From an uncultured Blautia sp. (GTDB taxonomy: Bacteria > Bacillota > Clostridia > Lachnospirales > Lachnospiraceae), in contig CAKRTP010000007.1 in NCBI GenBank assembly GCA_934402155.1, positions 1 through 29,338 on the forward strand: DNA of 29,338 nucleotides, written 5' to 3'. Positions 7,679-14,930 of this stretch are shown here, in pieces. Under the pieces are notes generated by a model. That model was not told the origin of the DNA and did not search any database. It saw only the letters and a list, made by a program, of their open reading frames with translations. Position 1 is the first letter of the stretch, and every line of letters starts with the position of its first letter. Position numbers and translations under genes: made by a program.

Positions 7679-8938
7679 ATGAAGATTGCCAAAAATCTGA
7701 TGTCTTTTTTTGTTTTTCTCCTTATGGTCATCTGTCTTGGCGGCTGCTACCACCTCGATAAAACCGATGTAAAAACAGTGATCAGCAATGAACTGAATCT
7801 CCTCAAGGATCTGGACTCTGACACAGCCCAGAAATATGTATCTTATAAAGAACTGTTTCCCGATGCAACGAAAGAAACGGAACTTTCCAAAGAAGTAAAA
7901 GAAGTTTTTTCACTCTTCTTTCAGGATTTTGATTATCAAATCCTTGATATTGACGTCGACAAAGATAAAAAAGAAGCCACAGCGAAGCTAAAACTCACTA
8001 CCATAGATGCTCAGGCTTTAGCTTCTGATTACGCAGAAGCCTCTCTTAAATCTGCTATTTTTGAGGCTGCCGGCTCTGATTCTGCTGATACGGAAGAAGC
8101 GACAGATTCTCTGGAAGAACGTTATCTCATTCTGGATGATCTCCTGAAGCAGAACCACTATAACACTGTGGAAAAAGAATGTACCATCAAACTCACAGAC
8201 AAAGGTACTTCTGAACAAAAATGGGAAATCATACGAACTCATTCTCTGGAAAATGATCTTGTCGGCGGTCTCATGACTTATCTGTCTGACAGTGATCTCA
8301 TGACTCCTGAGAAAACACTGACTGTCTATTTTGATACCCTTAAAACTATGGATCTGAATCAGATGGGAAATTATCTTGGTCTTGAAAGCCTTTTGAACAC
8401 TTCAGATTCCGCCAAAAATTCCATCGCTTCTGCCCTCGTTGAACAGGTACATAAGACTTTTGATTACAAGATCATCAGCTGTGATATCCAGAGCTACAAG
8501 GCTGCTGTGGATACAGAAATCACTACCTTTGACTGTACGTCTATCCTCTCCGGATATCAGAAAGATCTGGATACCTATCTTTCTTCTGCGGATGCTGTGA
8601 TTGACGGTTCATCAAAAAGATATGAACATTCTCTGGAACTTCTTTTAAACAGTATCGAAAATAATACAGATACGGTTACTTCCTCTGTGACTTTCCATCT
8701 TATTAATGACGGCGCGTCCTGGAAGCTCGATGAAAATGGCTCGGCCATTGGCACTGCAATATTCGGAACCCTTAGCAAAACGCCCGTTTCTGATGAAAAC
8801 AGTGATATTTCTGAAGATGAGATTCCATCTGATTCTTCTGATGATTATGATTCTGACAGCGACTCTTCTGATGTCTCCGACGATTTTGACGTTTCTGATG
8901 ACAGCGACGATTTTGAAGAGACATTCTACGAAGAATGA
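7679..8938 (+). CDS. Lipoprotein with duplicated domain and acidic tail
   Basis: The only plus-strand gene: 419 residues with a lipoprotein signal sequence (hydrophobic 7-20, lipobox LGGC, lipidated Cys23). I do not recognise a named family. The body seems to be two related halves, about 30-200 and 205-370. FDYQILDIDVDKDKKEATAK aligns with FDYKIISCDIQSYKAAVDTE, and TIKLTDKGTSEQKWEI with TFHLINDGASWKLDEN. This pattern suggests two NTF2-like or DUF4878/DUF5105-like ligand-binding folds. The C-terminus (about 375-419) is Ser/Asp-rich and probably disordered. The ATG at 7679 is preferred over the in-frame TTG at 7661, because the latter would overlap the ribosome binding site. Its divergence from the ABC operon suggests a linked role outside the membrane, not proven. 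Confidence 0.88.
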   Translation: MKIAKNLMSFFVFLLMVICLGGCYHLDKTDVKTVISNELNLLKDLDSDTAQKYVSYKELFPDATKETELSKEVKEVFSLFFQDFDYQILDIDVDKDKKEATAKLKLTTIDAQALASDYAEASLKSAIFEAAGSDSADTEEATDSLEERYLILDDLLKQNHYNTVEKECTIKLTDKGTSEQKWEIIRTHSLENDLVGGLMTYLSDSDLMTPEKTLTVYFDTLKTMDLNQMGNYLGLESLLNTSDSAKNSIASALVEQVHKTFDYKIISCDIQSYKAAVDTEITTFDCTSILSGYQKDLDTYLSSADAVIDGSSKRYEHSLELLLNSIENNTDTVTSSVTFHLINDGASWKLDENGSAIGTAIFGTLSKTPVSDENSDISEDEIPSDSSDDYDSDSDSSDVSDDFDVSDDSDDFEETFYEE

Positions 8939-8959
8939 TCTTAACACTTTCATGATACA

Positions 8960-9000
8960 AAAAATCCCTGCCAATCTCAAAAAGACTGGCAGGGATTTTT
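8960..9000. terminator. Bidirectional terminator between lipoprotein and aspS
   Basis: Perfect 14-bp arms, 8960-8973 and 8987-9000 (AAAAATCCCTGCCA and its complement), have a 13-nt loop that can form three further pairs. A T-run follows the GC stem on both strands. It lies 22 nt after the lipoprotein stop and 3 nt after the aspS stop, so it can serve both converging transcripts. Confidence 0.95.
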
Positions 9001-9002
9001 CT

Positions 9003-10799
9003 TTATTCAGCTGTTTCCGGTGCTGTTTCCAGACCAAGTTCTTCAAGCTGCTGCTCACTTACTCTGCTCGGTGATTCTGTCATCAGACAGGAAGCATCTT
9101 TTACCTTCGGGAATGCAATAACATCACGAATACTGTCAACTTTTGACATCAGCATTACCAGACGGTCAAGTCCATAAGCCAGTCCTGCATGAGGCGGAAC
9201 TCCGTATTTAAACGCATTCAGAAGGAATCCAAACTGCTCATAAGCAGCTTCTCTGGTGAAGCCAAGCATCTCGAACATTTTTTCCTGAATATCATTCTGA
9301 TGGATTCGAACACTTCCTCCACCGATTTCATTACCATTCAGTACAATGTCATATGCTTTGGCACGGATTTTTCCAAGATCTCCACTCTCGATCAGCGGAA
9401 TATCCTCATCCATCAGCATTGTGAACGGATGATGCATCGCCGTATAACGATTTTCCTCTTCATTCCACTCAAGAAGCGGGAATTCTGTAACCCATACAAA
9501 ACGATATTCATTCTTATCAAGAAGCTCCATCTGTTTTGCAAGTTCTACTCGAAGAGCTCCGAGAACATCATATACAACTTTATTCTTGTCTGCTGCAAAG
9601 AGAAGCAGGTCTCCCGGTTTTCCATCCATAGCTGCAACAAGTGCATTCATTTCTTCTTCTGTCATAAATTTCGCAAAGGAAGACTTGCGTGTTCCATCCT
9701 CGGCGATTGCAATGTATGCAAGACCCTTAGCACCATAAGTTTTTGCAAAATCAACCAGTTTGTCAATTTTCTTACGCGGCATACCGCCCTGGCCTTCTGC
9801 ATTGATACCACGAACACTTCCGCCTGCTTCCAGTGCATTCTTGAATACAACAAATGCACAATCTTTAACTACATCACTTACATCATGCAGTTCCATTCCA
9901 AAACGCATATCCGGTTTATCTGATCCAAAACGATCCATTGCTTCCTGCCATGTAATTCTCTGGATTGGAAGTTTAACATCAACGTCAAGAACTTCTTTGA
10001 ACAGATATGCAAGATATCTTTCGTTTACGTCAATTACATCATCTACATCAACAAAAGAAAGTTCCATATCGATCTGTGTAAACTCCGGCTGACGGTCTGC
10101 ACGAAGGTCTTCATCTCTGAAGCAGCGTGCAATCTGAATGTAACGATCATATCCGGAGCACATCAGAAGCTGTTTGTAAAGCTGTGGTGACTGTGGAAGT
10201 CCGTAGAAAGAACCTGGATGGATTCTGGACGGAACAAGATAATCTCTTGCGCCTTCCGGTGTGCTTTTTCCAAGCATTGGCGTTTCCACTTCAAGGAATC
10301 CTTCTTCTGTGAAGAATTTGCGGGTCAGCATCATAACCTTGCTCTTCATCATCAGATTTCTCTGAAGATCTGGTCTTCTCAGGTCAAGATAACGATATTT
10401 CAGACGGATTTCATCTTTTGTCTTGCTGTTCTCTTCAATCGGGAACGGCGGAACATCTGATTCTGCCAGAATACGAAGAGATTCTGCACAAAGTTCAATC
10501 TCACCTGTAGCAAGGTTTTCATTTACTGCACCGCCACGTTTTTCAACGGTACCAGTTACTGCAATTACAAATTCACTTCTCAGTTTTCCGGCTTTCTCAA
10601 AGCCTTCCTGATCAATTTTCCCATTCTCAAAAATAATCTGCATAATTCCGGAACGGTCACGAAGGTCAACAAAAACAAGTCCACCTTTATTACGTGCTTT
10701 CTGTACCCAACCCATAAGCGTTACCTTACTGCCGACCATATCCTTTGTCACTTCTGCACATCGGCATGTTCTGTGCAGACCTTTCATACTTTCAGCCAT
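9003..10799 (-). CDS. aspS: Aspartyl-tRNA synthetase
   Basis: Class IIb synthetase that charges tRNA-Asp (and in some bacteria tRNA-Asn). It is full length for the bacterial type at 598 residues. It has an N-terminal OB-fold anticodon domain (about 20-105), the flipping-loop segment STPEGARDYLVPSR, LPQSPQLYKQLLM, motif 2 FRDEDLRADRQPEFTQID, a bacterial GAD insertion (about 310-410) and motif 3 GLAYGLDRLVMLM near the end. The ATG at 10799 has AAAAGGAG upstream. It follows hisS by 21 nt, a very common arrangement, and ends at the shared terminator at 8960-9000. Whether it is discriminating cannot be judged without gatCAB or asnS information, which the window does not contain. Confidence 0.98.
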   Translation of the reverse strand: MAESMKGLHRTCRCAEVTKDMVGSKVTLMGWVQKARNKGGLVFVDLRDRSGIMQIIFENGKIDQEGFEKAGKLRSEFVIAVTGTVEKRGGAVNENLATGEIELCAESLRILAESDVPPFPIEENSKTKDEIRLKYRYLDLRRPDLQRNLMMKSKVMMLTRKFFTEEGFLEVETPMLGKSTPEGARDYLVPSRIHPGSFYGLPQSPQLYKQLLMCSGYDRYIQIARCFRDEDLRADRQPEFTQIDMELSFVDVDDVIDVNERYLAYLFKEVLDVDVKLPIQRITWQEAMDRFGSDKPDMRFGMELHDVSDVVKDCAFVVFKNALEAGGSVRGINAEGQGGMPRKKIDKLVDFAKTYGAKGLAYIAIAEDGTRKSSFAKFMTEEEMNALVAAMDGKPGDLLLFAADKNKVVYDVLGALRVELAKQMELLDKNEYRFVWVTEFPLLEWNEEENRYTAMHHPFTMLMDEDIPLIESGDLGKIRAKAYDIVLNGNEIGGGSVRIHQNDIQEKMFEMLGFTREAAYEQFGFLLNAFKYGVPPHAGLAYGLDRLVMLMSKVDSIRDVIAFPKVKDASCLMTESPSRVSEQQLEELGLETAPETAE

Positions 10800-10820
10800 G
10801 ATTTTTCTCCTTTTGATGCA

Positions 10821-12071
10821 TTATTTATTAAAAAATTCTACAAATTCTGTATAGCCTTCCGCTGTCATCTGTTCTTTCTGGAATTTTTTATTTTTCTTCA
10901 TAATAGAAATATTGACCTGAACACCATTCCTGCGTTCTTCTTCTGCCTGTTTCAGAATCGGAAGAAGTTTTTCTGACGGCATATTTTTCTCAATCAGATA
11001 TGCTTTTTTTGCCGCGCTGGTCGGAATCTCATATCCTCTTTCCAGAAGCAGCATGACAATTCTCTCAAATCCGATAGAAAATCCACATGCAGATGTATTC
11101 TGACCGGTAAACTTTCCGATCATTTCGTCATAACGTCCGCCGCCGCCGACAGAACCTCCGAATTCATCCATTGCGATCTCAAAAATCGGACCTGTATAAT
11201 AAGACATTCCACGTACCAGAGTAGGATCGAAGGAAATCCTGAAATCCGCATTCTTGACAGAATCTACTGCTGTAATGATAGTTTCAAGATCTTCTGCAAC
11301 CTTTGGATCCAGAACATCACTCAGTTTTTCTTTGCAGTAACGAACACCTTCGATGTCAGATGTGATTTCTTTAAACATACCAAGGTATGTGTCAATACTG
11401 TCTTTTCCAAATCCCTCTTTTTCGAGTTCTTCCGCAACACCCTCAAGCCCAATCTTATCCATCTTGTCAAGGATGATAAATACCGTATCAAAACTTTCTT
11501 CAGGAAAACCACTGTACTGAGCCATGGCTTTCAGGATTTTTCTGTCATTGATACGAATTGTAAAATTATGAAAATCCAGTTTGCCAAGAAGCGTGGTGGT
11601 AGCCATGACCAATTCAATTTCTGCAAGATAAGTTGACTCTCCGAGAATGTCAATATCACACTGCATAAACTGGCGGAAACGTCCTCTCTGCGGGCGGTCA
11701 GCTCTCCATACATTTCCCATCTGCAGTGCCTTAAATGGTGCCGGAAGCTGACTTGCATTGTTGGAATAATATCTGGAAAGCGGCACAGTCAGATCATAAC
11801 GAAGTCCGGAATCTACCAGATCCGCCTCACATTCTGCTGTATCCAGTTTAAGTTTTTCTCCACGTTTCAGAATTTTGAAGATCAGTTTCTCATTTTCTCC
11901 CCCCTGTTTGCTGCTAAGATTCTCAATATGCTCTACACACGGAGTCTCAATTGCTGTAAACCCAAATCTTCCATAAGTTTCACGAATCATGTTCATCACA
12001 TAATTACGGATTTCCATTTCCTTTGGTAAAATATCTTTCATACCGGTTACCGGTTTTTTCTTTAATGCCAT
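10821..12071 (-). CDS. hisS: Histidyl-tRNA synthetase with shortened C-terminal domain
   Basis: Class II synthetase that charges tRNA-His. Catalytic core motifs are present: MKDILPKE (11-18), motif 2 WRADRPQRGRFRQFMQCDID (122-141), the histidine-binding loop and motif 3 GFSIGFERIVMLLLE (330-344). The usual RGLDYYTG signature reads RGMSYYTG (287-294): the catalytic Arg is kept, but Leu-Asp is replaced by Met-Ser. After residue 356 only about 60 residues remain, while the canonical anticodon-binding domain has about 90. The usual terminal strand (a GxxE-type segment) is not apparent. HisZ is an alternative for divergent homologues, but the retained catalytic features and neighbouring aspS favour a true synthetase. 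AGGAGG precedes the ATG. Confidence 0.93.
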   Translation of the reverse strand: MALKKKPVTGMKDILPKEMEIRNYVMNMIRETYGRFGFTAIETPCVEHIENLSSKQGGENEKLIFKILKRGEKLKLDTAECEADLVDSGLRYDLTVPLSRYYSNNASQLPAPFKALQMGNVWRADRPQRGRFRQFMQCDIDILGESTYLAEIELVMATTTLLGKLDFHNFTIRINDRKILKAMAQYSGFPEESFDTVFIILDKMDKIGLEGVAEELEKEGFGKDSIDTYLGMFKEITSDIEGVRYCKEKLSDVLDPKVAEDLETIITAVDSVKNADFRISFDPTLVRGMSYYTGPIFEIAMDEFGGSVGGGGRYDEMIGKFTGQNTSACGFSIGFERIVMLLLERGYEIPTSAAKKAYLIEKNMPSEKLLPILKQAEEERRNGVQVNISIMKKNKKFQKEQMTAEGYTEFVEFFNK

Positions 12072-12083
12072 ATTATCCTCCTG

Positions 12084-12650
12084 TTATTTATTATTGTGTA
12101 CAACTCTCTGAAATGCAAGAAAGACTTCCATATCAAAGTTCTTGATCTCATCTATCATAAGTTCTATCACCGTACTGACATCAAATGCCTTTCGGTAAGG
12201 TCTGTCTGAGATCAGCGCCGCATATACATCACAGACTCTTAGAATTCTGGCTCCCAATGGAATACTGTCACCTGACAGATTTGACGGATACCCACTGCCA
12301 TCATAATTCTCATGATGATAGAGAATGCTCTGCAGAACAATTTCCGAGTAGTCCTGATCTTTCAGTTCTTCATATCCAAGCGTCGAATGCATCCTTACAT
12401 ATTTTAGTTCTTCAATCAGAAGCGGGTCATTTTCCTGTCCATTGATATATCCTGTAAGTTTCAGTTTACCAATATCATGAAGTACCCCCGCAATGGCAAG
12501 CTGATAGCAGAAATATTCTTCCTCTCCCAGTTCCTTTGCCACCGCATACGCCAGATTACTGACAGCAATTCCATGATTCAATTCAGCAGACAGATCAAAT
12601 TCCAGCAGTCTGTCTGCAGACTTTATCTCTTCTTTTTGTGTCATCTCCAA
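12084..12650 (-). CDS. Stand-alone HD-GYP domain phosphohydrolase
   Basis: A 188-residue protein with all hallmark metal and substrate residues of the HD-GYP subfamily: H26, HDIGK at 58-62, H88, HH at 112-113, DGSGYP at 117-122 and D141 followed by RPYRKAF. HD-GYP enzymes with these motifs degrade cyclic di-GMP or related cyclic dinucleotides, though single-domain versions are often uncharacterised. There is no sensor or receiver domain and no membrane helix, so it is cytoplasmic. The first codon is probably TTG at 12650 (AGGGGGG, about 6 nt spacing) or the ATG at 12644, two codons later. It lies 12 nt before hisS and 25 nt after hemZ, inside the rel-aspS gene cluster. Confidence 0.85.
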   Translation of the reverse strand: MEMTQKEEIKSADRLLEFDLSAELNHGIAVSNLAYAVAKELGEEEYFCYQLAIAGVLHDIGKLKLTGYINGQENDPLLIEELKYVRMHSTLGYEELKDQDYSEIVLQSILYHHENYDGSGYPSNLSGDSIPLGARILRVCDVYAALISDRPYRKAFDVSTVIELMIDEIKNFDMEVFLAFQRVVHNNK

Positions 12651-12675
12651 CGTATATCCCCCCTGTCACCGTTCA

Positions 12676-14205
12676 TTACAGCCATTTCTGTATTCCTATA
12701 CGTTTTCTTTCTATCATTTCATCGATACGGGAAATATAATTAGCCACATCTTTGACATTTTCTACACGCTCAATACGTTTACCATGATCAAAGACCAGTT
12801 TGGAAGATCCACCTGCCCCCAATGCAATGATCGGCTGTTTTTCTTCCATAATTAGTATATTGTAAATCCCGGCTTTGTCAACCTTTGCATAGCCCACATT
12901 CTCAAAATTTCCTTTCATATTTTTCTGTCTGTACAGATAATATGGGCCCATTTCCATCTCATAAGCTGTTTTCATGGTCATATCCATGATCTCCTGATTA
13001 TTTTCAAATGTCATTTCCTGATACTTGTCTTTAAAAATATTCAGGCGTGCAGCCCTTTTTACAGCAAGAGAATGAACGGTTATGCTGTCCGGCGCAAGAC
13101 GTCTGACCTCTGCCAGTGTATGTTCGACCATCTTTTTGTCTTCACCCGGAAGTCCTACGATCAGATCCATATTGATATTGTCAAATCCGCATTCTCTGGC
13201 AAGTAAAAATGCCTGTTCCGTTTCCTGTACAGTATGACGACGGCCAATGACATCCAGAGTTTCCTGATTCATAGTCTGAGGATTTACAGAAATCCTTGTT
13301 ACCGGATAATTACGAATCATCATCAGCTTTTCCTGTGTAATGCTGTCCGGCCTTCCGGCCTCTATAGTAAATTCCGCAAGATTGTCACACTCAAAGTGCT
13401 CTATAAGTGCATCAAACAAAACCTTTAACTGTTCCGGTTCCAGGGTTGTCGGCGTTCCCCCTCCAATATAGACAGTGTCCAGTTTTTTACCCTTTTGTTT
13501 CATAATCTCAGAAACGGCTCTGATTTCTTTGCACAATGCTTCAAGATAACTGTCTACCCTGTTCTTCCACTGCTTCAGCGGATAGGAACTGAAAGAACAG
13601 TAGAGACAGATGCTTGGACAAAATGGGATTCCGACATACAGACTGTATCCATTCTCATAATCAATATCTTTAAGGATTTCACGTTCTCTGTTTGCGATAG
13701 TGATCGCCAGTGCCGTTTTTTCCGGACTGACCATATAGCGCTCTCGCATTTCCAGTGCAGCTTCTGTATTTTTCATTCCGGATTCAATTAGTCCCATCGC
13801 AAGCTTCGCCGGACGGATACCTGTCAGATTTCCCCATGGAAGTGTCCTTCCGGTCAATCTGACCAATAATTTGTACAGTGCAATTTTCAGGATATCCTTT
13901 CGCTCCTTGCGTATCGTATGTGCACGTTCTTTTGCCTCAATATCCTCTGCATCAGTACAAGAAACAAGGGCATCCGAAGACTGCCCTTCCACAAATTCCG
14001 CACTCGTTACACCTTTATTCTTAGTGTCTTCATAATAAATCATGCAGGAATCATCCTGCTTTTCAATCCGGAAATAAAGATCACTATCCTCCTTTTTGGT
14101 TTCATAGGAAGAGGTGATCTCACTTTCCGGATAAAAAGCACGAATCAATTCATAAATATCATGTTCAAATTCTTTATCAAGAAAAAGTATATCAATCTTA
14201 TACAA
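12676..14205 (-). CDS. hemZ: HemZ-type coproporphyrinogen III oxidase-like radical SAM protein
   Basis: Member of the oxygen-independent coproporphyrinogen oxidase/HemW radical SAM group, HemZ subgroup. It has a long N-terminal extension, GNLTGIRPAKLAMG, then YVGIPFCPSICLYCSF with the CxxxCxxC cluster (Cys 196, 200, 203 from the start used here), YIGGGTPT and a C-terminal HemN-like region. Actual coproporphyrinogen decarboxylation is unproven for many HemZ proteins. The start is uncertain. The TTG at 14205 has AAGAGGT at good spacing, overlaps the MBL stop by 8 nt, and gives MYKIDILFLDKEF, as expected of the family. ATGs at 14226, 14250 and 14274 extend further into the upstream gene and lack ribosome binding sites. 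From TTG the length is 509 residues. Confidence 0.85.
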   Translation of the reverse strand: MYKIDILFLDKEFEHDIYELIRAFYPESEITSSYETKKEDSDLYFRIEKQDDSCMIYYEDTKNKGVTSAEFVEGQSSDALVSCTDAEDIEAKERAHTIRKERKDILKIALYKLLVRLTGRTLPWGNLTGIRPAKLAMGLIESGMKNTEAALEMRERYMVSPEKTALAITIANREREILKDIDYENGYSLYVGIPFCPSICLYCSFSSYPLKQWKNRVDSYLEALCKEIRAVSEIMKQKGKKLDTVYIGGGTPTTLEPEQLKVLFDALIEHFECDNLAEFTIEAGRPDSITQEKLMMIRNYPVTRISVNPQTMNQETLDVIGRRHTVQETEQAFLLARECGFDNINMDLIVGLPGEDKKMVEHTLAEVRRLAPDSITVHSLAVKRAARLNIFKDKYQEMTFENNQEIMDMTMKTAYEMEMGPYYLYRQKNMKGNFENVGYAKVDKAGIYNILIMEEKQPIIALGAGGSSKLVFDHGKRIERVENVKDVANYISRIDEMIERKRIGIQKWL

Positions 14206-14827
14206 ATGGGTTATACCTCTTTTCATAGCCAATTGTTGTAGATGCGTCATGACCCGGATACACTTCTGTCTCATCCGGAAGTGTATCCAAAAGACGATGA
14301 AGACTTCTGACGATGGCAGCTGTGCTTCCTTCCGGAAAATCCGTTCTTCCTACCGATCCGCAAAAAACTGTATCACCACTGAACAATACATCTTCATCCT
14401 TCAAATAGTAACAGCAGCTTCCTACCGTATGTCCCGGTGTCTCAATCATTTGTACAGAAAATCCGGCCAGTTCTATAACCTGAAGATCTGCGAGATAAAC
14501 ATCTGCTTCCACAGTACAGCTTCTGCCTCCAAATGCAGACAAATTTACCCTCGGATTGAGAAGCGTTGTCTCTTCCTTCTCACTTGCATAAATCGGGATA
14601 TTGTATTTCTTTCTGATCTCGTCTGCCGCCATAATATGATCAAAATGGCCATGTGTCAGAAGGATTCCGACAGGTTTTCCCTGTATTTCAGAAACCTTGC
14701 GTTCAATCGTATCCGCTGCATCTCCCGGATCCACGATCAGTACTTCACTTGTTTCTTTGTTTTTAAGCAGGTAACAGTTTGTACAGACACTTCCGACAAT
14801 ACATTTCTGTAATTCCAGTTTTTTCAT
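14198..14827 (-). CDS. Metallo-beta-lactamase-fold hydrolase (glyoxalase II-like)
   Basis: A 209-residue single-domain MBL protein. The metal motif THGHFDH is at 58-64, with further ligands H133 in ETPGHTVGS, D152 in FSGDTVF and H193 in YPGHD. FCGSVGRTDFPEGS near 156-168 is typical of the YcbL/GloB-like branch, whose members hydrolyse thioesters such as S-lactoylglutathione; the present substrate is not known. AGAGGAA precedes the ATG at usual spacing. Co-location with rel and hemZ is common in Lachnospiraceae and Clostridia. No signal peptide is seen, so it is cytoplasmic. Confidence 0.9.
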   Translation of the reverse strand: MKKLELQKCIVGSVCTNCYLLKNKETSEVLIVDPGDAADTIERKVSEIQGKPVGILLTHGHFDHIMAADEIRKKYNIPIYASEKEETTLLNPRVNLSAFGGRSCTVEADVYLADLQVIELAGFSVQMIETPGHTVGSCCYYLKDEDVLFSGDTVFCGSVGRTDFPEGSTAAIVRSLHRLLDTLPDETEVYPGHDASTTIGYEKRYNPFV

Positions 14828-14845
14828 GCGATCTTCCTCTTTCTT

Positions 14846-14881
14846 CTTTGTACAAAAACGGACAGGTCCGCTTCAAATTCC
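14846..14881 (-). repeat. 36-nt repeat copy A with palindromic core
   Basis: Positions 14846-14881 match 23599-23634 at 28 of 36 bases without gaps. The core CGGAC-AG-GTCCG (14859-14870) is a 5-bp inverted repeat followed by T5 on the minus strand. It lies in the 103-nt gap between rel and the MBL gene, 18 nt before the MBL ATG. The gap can also be read as a 32-codon frame from TTG (14922) whose TGA overlaps the MBL start; it has no ribosome binding site and I do not call it a gene. Confidence 0.6.
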
Positions 14882-14930
14882 TGACTTTCTGCAATCTTTA
14901 AAGAACTTTCTGCATCTGCCAAAGACTGTA

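Noticed and set aside
9189..9923. 244-codon plus-strand open frame
   Set aside because: Fully antisense to aspS; composition mirrors the complement of a coding strand and there is no ribosome binding site.
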